The notes: generated by a model not told the origin, from the letters alone. 64,000 nucleotides of DNA from Craterostigma plantagineum (GCA_027422505.1 JAPQWV010000333.1:248001-312000); one strand, 5' to 3'; shown: positions 1 through 9,752, counted from the first letter of the stretch. A program made the numbers and translations.

Positions 1-270
1 TAAGTCTCGTCGTAATCAATTCCTTCTTGTTGATTGTATCCTTTTGCTAATCTTGCTTTATTTCTGACAACGACTCCTTGCTCATCCTTCTCGTTTTTGA
101 AGATCCATTTAGTACTTATTATGGTTTTCCCAGCTGGTCTCGGCACTAATTTCCAGACTTCCAGCCTTTCAAACTGGTTTATTTCCTCTTGCATTGCGAT
201 GATCCAATCTTGGTCACCCAGGGCTTCAGCTACCTTGCTTGGCTCATTTTGACTAAGAAAGAGTAAAGAC
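1..270 (-). pseudogene. Reverse transcriptase N-terminal fragment, copia 1
   Basis: Minus-strand translation gives the conserved start of the copia RT domain: a segment like EPSKVAEAL, then [28 protein letters not shown] and [14 protein letters not shown]. This region normally lies just before the RT palm; the YVDD active site would be outside the window. One codon of the usual RLVAKGY motif is missing (RLAKGY). The upstream reading frame is broken near 255-270. Family assignment is secure from the motifs; completeness cannot be judged. Confidence 0.9.
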
Positions 271-381
271 TTACATTTATCGTGGAAGCGTGAGTTGTGA
301 CACCACTGGAGGGGTCGCCAATAATATGTGAGTTTTGGTGTGCACGAGTCCACTTTCTTGTATGAGGTTGCGATGATTCAG

Positions 382-787
382 CTACATCGTACCCGTTAGT
401 GTTTCTTCGCTTTGAACGGTCTGAATTTCCATAGATTCTACAGGTTGGGGTAGTACTGACTCTCCTGAAGAAATTTCTATTGTCGAATCAGTGAGTTGAG
501 GAGAGTCTGCTTCTGAGCTAGAGATAATCTCAGTATCAGTTGGAGGTTCACTTTCGTCATCAATGTGGAGATTTTCCAACGTGGGAGGAGAATGCTGCAG
601 ATGTTGTAGCGGCGGGTAGCGGTGGTCTTGAAAAGAGATCCTCAAATAAAAGATCGAGTTCCATATCGCTCAGTGTATTGTAATTTGAAGGTTCACCCAC
701 CGAAGACGTGCTTTGTTGATCTTTTGTCAACTCTCGTAGAAGTCCGAGTTCTGGACTACTTGTGTAGAATCCACCTGGTCTACTTCA
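382..787 (-). pseudogene. Acidic/serine-rich pol linker, copia 1
   Basis: The frame at 382-645 encodes an acidic Ser/Glu/Pro-rich stretch (for example EIISSSEADSPQ and EISSGESVLPQP) lying between integrase and RT. Such low-complexity linkers are usual in copia polyproteins and have no known activity of their own. The part at 646-787 continues the linker in other frames. Copia 3 has a comparable linker at about 41180-41690. Confidence 0.7.
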
Positions 788-1450
788 TCAAATGTGGCGT
801 TGATGCTTTATGACTGACCTTTTCTCTTTGAGGTATACTCGATAGGGTTTGGATTGTTGTCGACCCACCAGTAGCCCTTCGAACACTTTTGGGTCAAGTT
901 TCCCTTTATCTTCACAATCGTTGGCCACGTAGCACTTGCATCCAAAAACTCTCATGAATGAGACATCCGGTACTCTGCGATTTATCAACTCGTAAGTTCT
1001 GTGGAACCTCTTGTGAAATGAGGCATGATTCTGAGTGAAACAAGATGTGTTCAGTGCTTCAGCCCATAAGAAGTAAGGTAATCCATAGTCAATGAGGAGT
1101 GTTCGAGTTGCTTCAACTAAGGTCCTGTTCTTGCGTTCAACTACTCCATTTTGCTGGGGTATTTTTGCCGCTTCAAACTGTTGGGTGATTCCAAAACAGA
1201 TAGAAGTTGTTGACCTTTTTGTTTTTGAATTCGGTTTCGTTGTCTGTTCTGATGATTTGGACACTTAAATTGGTAGAGGTTTTGTGCGGTTTTGATGAAC
1301 TCAATGATTAGACCTGGAGTTTCGTCCTTGGTTCTGATTGGTCCATGTGTAGCGTGAGAAATCATTCAATAACTAGCACATATCTCCGCCCATTTATGCT
1401 CTAAGTGCGCATAGGTCCACACAGATCCATGTGAATGAGTTCAAGAGGTT
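788..1450 (-). pseudogene. Integrase, copia 1 (frameshifted)
   Basis: The minus strand encodes the copia integrase core and C-terminal part. Visible pieces are the IPQQNGVVERKNRTLVEATRTLL segment (split here only by description: the catalytic Glu lies in VVERKNRT), then YFLWAEAL and the CKCYVANDCEDKGKLDPKVFEG region. The upstream Asp-containing parts lie in another frame around 1141-1450, so at least one frameshift separates the catalytic residues. Integrase would insert the cDNA into host DNA; this copy cannot do so without all parts in one frame. Confidence 0.88.
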
Positions 1451-1535
1451 TGGAAGTGGAGGCTACATGTTTAGTGCGATGGGATGATTTCCTTATTTTT
1501 CCCATTTCACATGCCAAAGATGCTCTTTGTGATAC

Positions 1536-2012
1536 CTAAACTAGGGAAGTCCTTTGACCAAAATTTTCTGATCGCAGTTTGTTCAGATCTTTGAAATTGA
1601 GATGAGAGAGTCGCTGATGCCATAGTTCGTTCTGATATAGGGAGGCATGGGAGATGAGACACGTCGGTCGGACAGTCTTTAGGTCAATGGAGTAGAGATT
1701 CGTCTTTCTGTGGCCACTGAGCAGTTCTCTTCCCTTGTCATCGGTGACTTTACATTTGTTAGGCTCGAAATTTACTTTGTAGCCTTTGTCACAGAAGCGT
1801 CTAATACTGAAAAGATTGTAGCTTAGTCCTTCGACGTTTGAGACTCCTTTGATGGTGAGTCTGTCATGGATGAGGTCGCTTGTTCCTAGCATGTGTGCAG
1901 ATTGACCATTTTCGAAGTAGACCTTCCCGAGAAATCCCTTGGAAAAGTTGCTTAACAGCTCTTTAATTCCCGTCATGTGTGAGGAGCAACTTCAATATAA
2001 GTACCACACATG
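1536..2012 (-). pseudogene. GAG-pre-integrase and protease motif, copia 1 (protease active site destroyed)
   Basis: The frame contains the GAG-pre-integrase region (LTIKGVSNVEGLSYNLFSI, ELWHQRLSHLNF). Just upstream, minus-strand codons at 1989-1997 read TAT TGA AGT where copia elements have the Asp-Ser-Gly of WYLDSGCSTHMTG. The flanking HVWYL and SCSSHMTG pieces are intact, so the register is certain: the catalytic Asp is Tyr, Ser is a stop, and Gly is Ser. The apparent start at MTGIKELL is therefore an artefact of the stop. Copia 3 (42425-42970) retains the intact motif. Confidence 0.9.
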
Positions 2013-2030
2013 ACGGGTCTGCCAAACAAG

Positions 2031-3531
2031 TTAAGTAAGCTTAGGTACCCATTTGAGGACGGGCCCTTCTTTAATCGCGGGTGGGGGATCGAACGTATTA
2101 GTTGTTATATCGAGTTCTTTGTCATATTGTTGGTGAATTGACTTAAGAACCCAGACGCGACTATTGCTTATTGGATGTAGTTGGGATTTTGGAATACAAA
2201 TTTGTCTTTGACTTAACACCTTAATGTAGTTGATTTTGGATGGGCTGTATTTCTTTCTCTTAGCTTTGTGAGTATGTTTGTTAGACTTGGGAAATTCACC
2301 TTTAGGACGAGAGCTATGAGGAGCGGAAGCGGTTTTGCGATTGATCGTTATAAGAACTACGAGGTGCATAATAATTAGCATAACAATGTTTAGAGTATTG
2401 AGCACAAAATAAGGGAACACGGTCTGCGACATTACAGGAAGTCACTTTCGGAAATATAAATGAATTGAAAGCATGTAAAGTAAGGTTTGAGGCTAGTTTC
2501 TTCTTCTTATCGGGCTCTGTTGTCTTCTTCATTGGACCAGATCGAACCTTCTTTGTCTCCCTAGAACTCAGGCCTTTGTCTGTGGGCACATTGGATACAA
2601 TGTTAATATGAGATAAAGGACGTGATGGAAGGTTTGTAAGCATTAGGAAAGTTTTCAAGAGTATAAATTTTGCTTAGGAAAATAGTCTTCTCTTCTTCAT
2701 GGGCTTTCTTTTTTGATTCCAGAGAGGCTGTTAGATCGCCTATTTTGCGAATAATATCCGGAATGTAAATAGATGAATAAATGGGTTTAGCCTGTTCGTC
2801 AGTGCTTTCTTGAATTTCAGGGCCAAATGGTGACATGTAAATCGGAGAGCGTTGTCTTCATGGTTTTGTAATTATTATTAAGTTCTGTATAATTACATGA
2901 AATTTGGGCCCAATCTTTGTTTTTCCGTTGCTGTTCGTCAGATTCGGTCACTTCTGTTGTTCCTACGAAGGGCATTAAGTTTTCAAGGTTGCTGTTCGTC
3001 AGATTCGGGCCCAATTTAATGTTGTACAGAGGAAGTACTTCATCTTTCTTTTGGTTTGTCGAGAGTCGAAAGTCCAATCCTTCGCGGGGATTATAGAAGT
3101 CCACAACGTTGGGTTGTTGAGAAAACTGATTTGATCAGTTTGACCTCTTTTTGTGATAATATCCTCTAATTCTGTGACTTTCTTATATAGTCGCACGAGT
3201 TCTTTAGTGATTATTCCGTATTGAGAAGACACATTTACTCGTTCTTCTTCGCTTTCTTTTAAATTTCTACATGCATCACTAAATTGTTTTTCCTTACTTT
3301 CTACCTTTTCTACTATAGTTTGTACTTTAGATTCTGATAGAGCTAAAGATTCTTTAAGGATAGCTATTTCTTCATGTTGTTTACTAAGTAAAGCATATTT
3401 TTTATCAAAATGTCTTTCGAGTTCTGAGTGGTCCCTACGATGCATGGAGAGTTCGTTAATCCTATGTTCTAGTGTGATGATATCATTTAGGATGCGGAGT
3501 ATACATCCAGGTTGGATGAAGAGACATCCGT
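2031..3531 (-). pseudogene. Coiled-coil linker region between gag and protease, copia 1
   Basis: This stretch encodes a Lys/Glu-rich, heptad-like segment (ERHFDKKYALLSKQHEEIAILK, then a Glu/Lys-rich run with KEKQFSDACRNLKESEEERV) followed by a lower-complexity tail. Similar predicted coiled coils occur at the same place in copia 2 (35741-36153) and copia 3 (43740-44460). Several frames are needed to read it, so it is broken. A roughly 20-bp piece containing GCTGTTCGTCAGATTCGG occurs twice (near 2930 and 2990), suggesting a short internal duplication. The right end is cut by the Cassandra-type insertion; the ORF apparent beyond 3531 is insertion sequence. Confidence 0.75.
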
Positions 3532-3995
3532 TGTAATGTCCCGTCCCATACCGGGTGTCACTGTAGCATCGGTCCCTACAGGACCAGTGGGGTTGGGCCC
3601 ACCACACTCCGACTGATAGTCTGGCCCCACTGTACCACCATTTAACCTTTCAGCGTGCTTTGTCCTCGCTCACACGTACCGTGGGCAAACTTCCCAGGGG
3701 GTCATCCATCCCAAGATTGCTTCAAGTCAAGCACGCTTAACTTTGAAGTTCTTTCGGATGGACTCCCGAAAAGGTAGGTCGACCTTGGTGATATGAATAG
3801 TACTATCAATTCTCTTATACAATTCTTAGCCTGACGCCCATGCATTGCCAGTCACAGGATCCCCTCTCATTCGGGTGTCGGATCGGTTCGTTCATGTACC
3901 CCTTCGCCTAGAAGCCTGTCAGGAGCCGCACCTTGTCCGTGCACCTCCCTAGCACCGGCGATGACTCCCCGCCCTCATCGGCCCCGGGCGTCACA
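3532..3995. mobile_element. Cassandra-type solo LTR (TRIM)
   Basis: The 464-bp unit starts TGTAATGTCCCG, ends GGGCGTCACA, and is flanked on both sides by the 5-bp direct repeat TCCGT (3527-3531 and 3996-4000). TG...CA ends with a 5-bp duplication mark an LTR integration. It carries no reading frame but contains a 5S rRNA-like block on the minus strand, the hallmark of Cassandra terminal-repeat retrotransposons in miniature. With only one LTR and no second copy, PBS or PPT, it is a solo LTR left by LTR-LTR recombination. It interrupts the copia 1 linker, so it is younger than copia 1. Confidence 0.88.
3688..3765 (-). ncRNA. 5S rRNA-like segment inside the Cassandra-type LTR
   Basis: On the minus strand the order of blocks follows plant 5S rRNA: AGTTAAGCGTGCTTG (the A-box region), then GGGATGGATGACC and CCTGGGAAGT (the C-box region). 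The 5' third of a true 5S gene is poorly preserved, so this is not a 5S gene. In Cassandra elements such segments retain RNA polymerase III promoter elements; whether this copy is transcribed cannot be told from sequence. Confidence 0.8.
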
Positions 3996-4059
3996 TCCGT
4001 CCTGTCTGAGCCGATGTCTGTAACCTATTTATCGGAATCATAATCATTGCTCTTCACCA

Positions 4060-5240
4060 TGAAAAAAACTTCATCTCTCCTCGTCTGACGTGTCCTCTAT
4101 CCATTCCTATTCCTCAGTAACAAGGACAATTCCAGCCTCTTTGCATAGGGATAGTTGAAACTTCTTCTTGTAGTTCGGTGTTCTTCTTTTTCGGTCTAAG
4201 CATTCTGAAGCAAAGTGACCCGGTTTGCCGTAGTTGAAGCACTTCTCTGTAACTTCAACATTCTTTGTTTCAGGTTCCTCAGGAGCAATGAACTTTTGTT
4301 TCCCGCTTGAAGTTCGTTGTTTGTTGAAGGACGATGATGATTTCTTGGCGCTTATCTTGTTGGCAGTATCTGATAGCATGGCTAGTTGTTTTCTGATGTA
4401 TTCAAATTCGTCGTCAGATTCTTGATCCGATTCTGCATTCTCTGAAGTGTCAGATTGCATGACTTGTTTCCTTTGGAGATCATTGAGTTTCTATGGCTTG
4501 CTTTGGTGGTCACGAGGGCAATAGGTTCCATGTCAACATTTGTCTTTCCTTCGTTATTGATCTCTTTGGCATACTGGGAGTACTGAGAAAGGTTATCATG
4601 CAAGGAATGAATGTTCATTGCATCTAAATCTTTGTTCTGTTGCTTGACCAGAACTGCAATCCTTCCCCACTCAGGTTGAAGTGTGCAGAGAAACTTGATG
4701 TTGTGTTCAAGGTTTGAACATTGGATGTTGATCTTCCTCATCTCATTGATGATGGTCAAAAACGAAGATAACTGTCCCGAAGTTCTTCCCCCTCCTTAGC
4801 CTCGAAAGAATCATAGGCAGTGAGGATGCTTGATTTCTTAGGTTGCTGACTCTGTTCCAACCATCATGTTGCACACTTCGTCCCAGATTTCCTTGGTAGT
4901 GACCATTGCATCTACTTGCTTGTACACATCGTTTGGTAGAGCCTGAAGTACGTAGTGCGGTGCTACCGTGTCCGCTCTGGCTCGTGCTCTCTCAGCATCA
5001 TTGTAACGATTGAGATCCTTAAGAGTTCTTCTCTCTGGAATGGCAGGATCTGCATCGGGTTGGGCAGGAATGATGGTCCAAAATTGAGCTGGGCCTTCAA
5101 AGATGGAGGAAAGCATGTCGTTAGCAAGGTCAGCATCCTTAATTTCAATGAAGTTGATGAAGCGTTGCTTCCAAATCCCGTACTCCCCCATCTTAGAAGT
5201 GGTGCACGATTGTCAGATCCAATAGCAAGTCCGTCCATGT
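4060..5240 (-). pseudogene. Gag polyprotein, copia 1 (frameshifted)
   Basis: The capsid-like domain (UBN2 type) is seen as GEYGIWKQRFINFIEIKDAD, GPAQFWTIIPAQPDADP, then KEIWDEVCNMMVG and, after a frameshift, LEHNIKFLCTLQPEWGRI. A zinc knuckle follows at about 4200-4245 as CFNYGKPGHFASEC, in which the second Cys of CX2CX4HX4C is Tyr. A frameshift lies near 5190, between the likely start at 5238 and the GEYGIW motif. The protein would form the virus-like particle. Copia 3 gag (44456-45882) is clearly related in GPAQFW and the same Cys-to-Tyr change. Confidence 0.88.
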
Positions 5241-5384
5241 CAGTGTTCGGTAATGTGATCGTAGCGTGAAGGTGATCTGCGAAGAAATGTTAGTTTCGAA
5301 CAATTATAGTCAAGTTTGAAAGTTTTGAGTTTCGAGTCAAAGTGCGTAGGTTCACTGAGTTTAGTCTTTCGTGTGTAAAGAGTC

Positions 5385-5780
5385 GAGTGAATTTTGCTTA
5401 AAGTATGAAGATCGGGCGATTTGAGTTCTAAGGAATCAAAATCGGTCGACTTAAGTTTCCAGAGTTGAAAATCGGTCGACTCTAGTTCTAGATAATCAAA
5501 GTCGGGCTATTTATGTCGAGAATGAGAATCGGGCGACAGAGGTCCAATAAGCTTGATTCGGGCGATTTGATGCACTTAAGACCTAGAAATTCAAATCGGG
5601 CGATTGACTGTTCAAATAAGATTGAAGCATTCGGGGGATTGAAGAAATCGGGCGACTGTAGCAAATCGGGCGATTTTGTGAAATAGAACGATTTTCTCTT
5701 GTAGGATTGGAAGTCGGGGCGATCTAGTCTTAGAGACTGAAATTCGCCGAGGCTTTGATCGGGTGATTCCCTGCAAAATC
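5385..5780 (-). repeat. Leader repeat field of copia 1: CGGGCGA words
   Basis: Between gag and the PBS, about a dozen copies of a short word (core TCGGGCGA; variants TCGGTCGA, TCGGGCTA, TCGGGTGA, TCGGGGGA) occur every 25-45 bp, often preceded by AAA. The spacers between copies are not alike. There is no reading frame. This zone is the untranslated leader of the retroelement RNA, where packaging and dimerisation signals normally lie; any such role here is inference. Confidence 0.75.
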
Positions 5781-6101
5781 AAGACGTTTCGGTCGAATCC
5801 TTCAAATTACAAAGTATTGTGCAATAAGTCTACCCGAAAGTGAAGAACAAACCCAGAAAAAATAGATTTTCAAACTCGATTTTTGCTCAAACCCAACTCA
5901 AACTTGACAGAAATCGACGAGAAAGACCAAAAATTACTCAAAATCAGCTTTCAAATGCCCTAGGAGTAAGAAATCAGTTAAAACGATTTAAAAACGCCCA
6001 AAGACGGTGAAATGAAAATGAGTTTTTCAAGCTAAATCTCCTTCAAATCACGTCGGAATCGAACGAAACTGGATTCAAATCGAAGATATTGATCCACATT
6101 A
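5781..6101 (-). other. Rest of the copia 1 leader, non-coding
   Basis: AT-rich sequence rich in AACTCAAA and CAAAATC runs between the word field and the PBS. No gene, terminator or other structured feature was recognised. Confidence 0.6.
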
Positions 6102-6102
6102 G

Positions 6103-6114
6103 GCTCTGATATCA
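6103..6114 (-). promoter_or_regulatory. Primer binding site, copia 1
   Basis: Minus strand reads TGATATCAGAGC, one base different from the plant copia site TGGTATCAGAGC, which pairs with the 3' end of initiator-Met tRNA. It starts two bases inside the LTR end at 6117, as expected. Confidence 0.88.
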
Positions 6115-6116
6115 CT

Positions 6117-6428
6117 TGTTGGTCCTTATTTTACCAAACCAAGATCAAAAGATAGACAAGAAGCTTAAAAGTGGTTTCCACCTTTAGTGCGTGTAGCGTG
6201 TGTGTTCTTGGAAAAAACGTACGAGGTGGCTAATTTGATAATTCATTTGATAAACCCTAATTAGGGTAAATATGAGCTTTATATACCACGAGTAATTGGT
6301 ATATTAAAGCCCAATAACCAAACGTATACAAAATATCATTTGTCTCCCCAAACTAATACAAACCATTAAATAACAAATATAAACCCAAGACTTAAATAAT
6401 TAGAGGACACTATAATTAATTCCTAACA
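6117..6428 (-). repeat. 5' LTR of copia 1
   Basis: On the minus strand the 312-bp LTR starts TGTTAGGAATTA and ends AGGACCAACA. A TATA-like TATATAAAG lies at 6277-6285 (minus) within an inverted repeat of the form ATACCA...TGGTAT that copia LTRs at 37609-37942 and 51301-51644 share. The partner 3' LTR lies beyond the left edge, so the target duplication cannot be checked. Confidence 0.87.
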
Positions 6429-6476
6429 TTACTTTTTTTACTAAACTAAAAATAGCATGTTTAGTAAACGCGGCGT

Positions 6477-7421
6477 TAGGGGTGTTCAAATTTCGGACCG
6501 TAATTTTCGGTTTTTTCGGTTCGTTTTCGTTCGGTTTCGGTTTTGTGTTTAAAGAATTTTGGTTTTTAAGTTTGGTTTTCGATTTTCAGAAAAAATAGCA
6601 GAAATAATGGAAAATCGAATTATTTTAATTCAGCTTGGGGGAAGACTAGGCCGTGGTTGTGGCTGAAATGCTTTCTCTCCCCCTTCCTCCATTTATGGAG
6701 GTTGGGGGAGTGCTTTTTCTTTCTTTTTTTTTAATTCTGTTTTTTCTTTTTCGTGTTTCTTCTTTTGTCTTTGGCTTGTAGGTCTTTTGTTTTATCTCTG
6801 CTTCGTCGCCACCGTTTACACCTCGTCGCCGCTTCGTCACCACAGTCTACGCCTCACTGCCATCGTCACTCACCCTCACCGACCACCCTTGAGTCTCTCA
6901 TGTGGGAGCCTCTTGGGCTATTTAGCTCCTTGCGTGACTGTACTATCATAGTTCTTTGTTCACAAGAAAAACCGGATTAAAAATGAAATTTAAGACCAAA
7001 ACATAATTTTATTTCTTTATTAAAAATGATGTATATTAAATTCATTACAAATTTTTAGTTTCATCCTTATTCCGTAAATGGCAAAGTTCCTTATAGATTT
7101 TTTTTTTCTAATTCCTAATTACCCTAAAATCTTGTTATTTTAGTTATTATGATTTTAAAAATGCCTAATATAACCATGCTCAATTGTTTTTCAAAATATA
7201 ATCTTTATCATCCTTGTTATACCGTTAATTATAAAATATATAGTTTAATTTATTAATTAATCTTTTAACCAAAACCGAACCGAAAACGCCGAACCAAATT
7301 TTAAAAACCTAACCGAACCAAATTAAAACGGTTCGGATATCGGATTAAGGGTATGTAAAACCACCGAAAAGCCGAAACGAAATTTCGAAAACCGAACCGA
7401 ACCGGCCGATGAACACACCAA
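6477..7421. mobile_element. hAT-type non-autonomous DNA element with captured gene fragment
   Basis: The 945-bp unit starts TAGGGGTGTTCA and ends TGAACACACCAA, an imperfect terminal inverted repeat, with 8-bp flanks CGCGGCGT (6469-6476) and CGCGGCAT (7422-7429), one mismatch. An 8-bp duplication indicates the hAT superfamily. Subterminal regions at both ends are packed with CGGTT/AACCG words, as is common in plant hAT elements. No transposase is encoded. The interior (about 6640-6960) differs in composition and includes a stretch matching the start of the DC1 gene 1.6 kb away, so it looks like transduplicated gene sequence. Reading frames there are short and not convincing. Confidence 0.82.
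6641..6673 (-). pseudogene. Captured DC1-gene fragment inside the hAT element
   Basis: 31 of 33 bases match 8290-8322, the 5' coding part of the nearby DC1 gene, in the same orientation. On the minus strand it reads KHFSHNHGLVF; the gene has KHFSHDHGLVF. The rare-looking synonymous choices are shared, which favours a copied DNA fragment over independent conservation of the protein motif. Sequence on either side does not match the gene. Confidence 0.65.
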
Positions 7422-7429
7422 CGCGGCAT

Positions 7430-7830
7430 CTCGTCCATTAGATACAGCGATTTGTGGAATGGGTTCAATTTGCCCTCTGTTATTAATATCTCAAACCATA
7501 CATACTAGATCTAAAAAGTTAAAAAAAAAAAAAAAAACGCCCTACAATTCTATCTAAACCTATAACTATCATAAATTATGAAACGTACACTATAGAATGT
7601 TAAGAAAGACTATGAATTCTTTCACAATTAGTTTCAAGAGGCAGCCCTATCACATAATTTTAGAACACCGAATAGTTCAATTATTCTGGCAAAGCAAACC
7701 CAACCTCATAAAATTTGACCTTTAAGAGGTGCCCATCAAACTTGCAAATAATAAGCTAGATCTGTAAGAAAAAACATACTTCAGTTCATACATAAAAAAC
7801 AAACCAACCACCAGTAAAACCGATCATCGA
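7430..7830. other. 3' flank of the DC1 gene
   Basis: AT-rich sequence with a run of 16-18 A residues near 7510-7535 and no coding potential. It should hold the 3' UTR of the minus-strand gene, but no polyadenylation signal can be assigned with confidence. Confidence 0.5.
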
Positions 7831-8340
7831 TCAAGGCACGTAACTCGGAAAAGGACCGCTTTGTAGGAAAGGTGGAGGAGGAGGAGGATACACAGATCCT
7901 TGAACTTGATATTGAGCATTCGCACTATCGTAGCTCGAAATATTCGAAGGCTGCGTAAGAACAACGCTAGTCGAGTGCGTACCGTGTGGAATAGTTACAC
8001 CACCCATATGAGCACAATGGACATGGAGATCGAAATCGCACTCCGAGCAGCAATAGCTGAATCCATATCCCCCGAGCTTGCACGAGTCGCAGTAGAAGGT
8101 GGCGGACTGATGAGTCGGGTAAGGGACCAGAGTCAGGGGATGGAGAGGATGCGAAGAGTGTCGCAAAGTCCGTGTGGCCCTAAAACATTGCTCGTGCAGG
8201 AAAAAGTTGCACTTCCAGCACGCGTAAACATTTCCCGAGCTTGGGGTTCTGCATCCTGAGCAGTTCGGAGGGTTTTCGGACACTTGGTTGAAGACTAGGC
8301 CGTGGTCGTGGCTGAAATGTTTGAATTCCGTGGTAGCCAT
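7831..8340 (-). CDS. DC1-domain (Cys/His-rich C1) protein, intact
   Basis: This single-exon frame of 169 residues is the only convincing host gene. Two divergent-C1 (DC1) zinc-binding modules are visible. Module one spans about residues 8-53 (H8 and H11 in HFSHDHGLVF, C27-x2-C30, C41-x2-C44, H49, C52). Module two spans about 61-109 (H64, C84-x2-C87, C98-x2-C101, H106, C109). A Pro-rich tail (YPPPPPPFLQSGPFP) follows from about 149 to the end. The DC1 family is plant-specific, with members linked to stress and defence signalling; the ligand of this protein is not known. It has no signal peptide or membrane segment. The start at 8340 is favoured by the context AAAATGGCT and by the conserved early HFSHDH motif. 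The frame has no defect, unlike everything around it. Confidence 0.92.
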   Translation of the reverse strand: MATTEFKHFSHDHGLVFNQVSENPPNCSGCRTPSSGNVYACWKCNFFLHEQCFRATRTLRHSSHPLHPLTLVPYPTHQSATFYCDSCKLGGYGFSYCCSECDFDLHVHCAHMGGVTIPHGTHSTSVVLTQPSNISSYDSANAQYQVQGSVYPPPPPPFLQSGPFPSYVP

Positions 8341-8892
8341 TTTTGAGGATTTTTGGTTTGGATGGTGATGAATGGTGATTGATTTGTGTGATTAGATTGG
8401 ATTTGATTGGAATAGGAGGAGGATTTTTTTATTGTCAATGTTTTTAGATGCAAGTTGAAGGTTGATGAAAATGTCAACTTATTGGGATGCCATCCAGGTT
8501 GTGAGATTGGATTTGATCTCTTTTGCATGACAGTTGACTTTGTGATACAATTTAGAGTTGACTTGTTGACTTTTCAATTTGGACATTTTATTCCCAATTC
8601 GTTATATTATTGCTGGCATTTGCGACTTCTTCACGAGGAGTTGACATTCGTCGCGTTACATACAAGGAATACTATGATTGCAATGAAAGTTCTGTATCAA
8701 TTGATATAAGAATATTTACCGTCGAACTGTTGAATATTTTCAAATAAAAAATAAATATTGTGTCATGCCACTCAGGTTGAAAAGTCATGAAGAAAAAATT
8801 ATCAAAGTGTTGTATCATTTTAATGAAAACCCATATATGATTTTACGCAAACTCGCCCGTTGCTTCTAACCAGGGTTCTTTAGACAATCGGC
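8341..8892 (-). promoter_or_regulatory. Upstream region of the DC1 gene
   Basis: On the minus strand the ATG is preceded by about 100 bp of CA/CT-rich, AUG-free sequence (CAATCACCATTCATCACC type), typical of a plant 5' UTR. Further up the sequence is AT-rich. A clear TATA box could not be fixed. The upstream side is bounded by a hAT-type element at 8901, so the intact promoter space is at most about 550 bp. Confidence 0.5.
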
Positions 8893-8900
8893 CTGTTCCG

Positions 8901-9744
8901 TAGACGTGTTCATACGTTTACATTTTCACGGTTATAAACCGCCGATTTACGGTTTGTAAAATTCTCTAACCGAAAACGAACCACGGTAACCACGGTTTCC
9001 GTTACGGATTGTAACTGGAGGAGCCGATTACGGTTACAGTTTGAACCGCTGATCTACGATTCTAAATTTTTTTTTTTGAATTTTTTTTAGGAAATTTTTA
9101 TTTTTTAAGAATGTTATAATATTTTATTCCAATTTAGGAATTCATAAAAAAAAATTCGTTACACATTAAAATAGAAAACAATTACACCTTGAATACTATA
9201 AAAAGAACTACGATAAACGCTCAAATTTATCACTGAGAATGATATAAAAATATTTCAAAAACTTCTTTTTCATTTGAATAATATATTCACCCAAAATTAT
9301 ATATGAAAAATATGTTTGGAAGGCGCAATTTTAACACAATGATCTAATATCAAAACGAATGTAGATTACGACACCGAATAATTATTCGTTAGTTTCTTTA
9401 AAATTTGTAACAAAATAGTAACATGAATACTAAGAAGTCGTAAATAAATTAATATTATGCTAGAGAAACAAACTAAAAAATGCACATAATGCTTCTTTTT
9501 ATTCAATCCTTTTTTAATTTAATGAACAATAAACATTAAATCACAAAACTCACAAGGTTTAATTCTTGCGAACCGCCGTTCATAACCGCATGTTTATGGT
9601 TTGAAACTAAACCGTAACCGAATCGTATTAAGTAACTGTTCGGTCATGTTTGAACCGTAATCGTTGACAACAGTTAATCGAACCGTTGACCGCCGGTTCG
9701 ATTACGGTTCGATTACGTTTTTTCAAACCGTTTGACCATGTCTA
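8901..9744. mobile_element. hAT-type MITE
   Basis: The 844-bp unit starts TAGACGTGTTCATACG and ends CGTTTGACCATGTCTA, imperfect terminal inverted repeats (13 of 16 aligned positions agree). The flanks CTGTTCCG (8893-8900) and CTGTTCGG (9745-9752) form an 8-bp target duplication with one mismatch. Both ends are rich in AACCG/CGGTT words. There is no coding sequence. The sequence just outside (ACCAGGGTTCTTTAGAC on the left; AACCGGTCGTTTCGGTCC on the right) also looks hAT-like, so this may be an insertion into an older element. Confidence 0.82.
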
Positions 9745-9752
9745 CTGTTCGG

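Larger units (their letters stand above)
1..6428 (-). mobile_element. Ty1/copia retrotransposon 1 (5' part, runs off left edge)
   Basis: The element reads on the minus strand from its 5' LTR (6117-6428) through PBS, a repeat-rich leader, gag, a long coiled-coil linker, protease/GAG-pre-integrase, integrase and the first part of reverse transcriptase, which is cut by the window edge. The order gag-PR-IN-RT is the copia order. Every domain carries frameshifts or stops, so it is a dead copy. A Cassandra-type solo LTR has inserted in the linker at 3532-3995. The same overall layout and a related linker recur in copia elements 2 and 3, so these form one broad group, although their LTRs differ strongly. 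Confidence 0.93.

Noticed and set aside
2999..3607. Extension of the copia 1 coiled-coil frame past 3531
   Set aside because: The extra residues are translated from the Cassandra-type insertion.
3688..3765. A functional 5S rRNA gene
   Set aside because: Only part of the 5S sequence is preserved and it lies within an LTR unit with its own TSD.
6646..6980. Basic 65-residue frame and its antisense as genes
   Set aside because: Both lie inside the hAT element in low-complexity or captured sequence; no supportable function.
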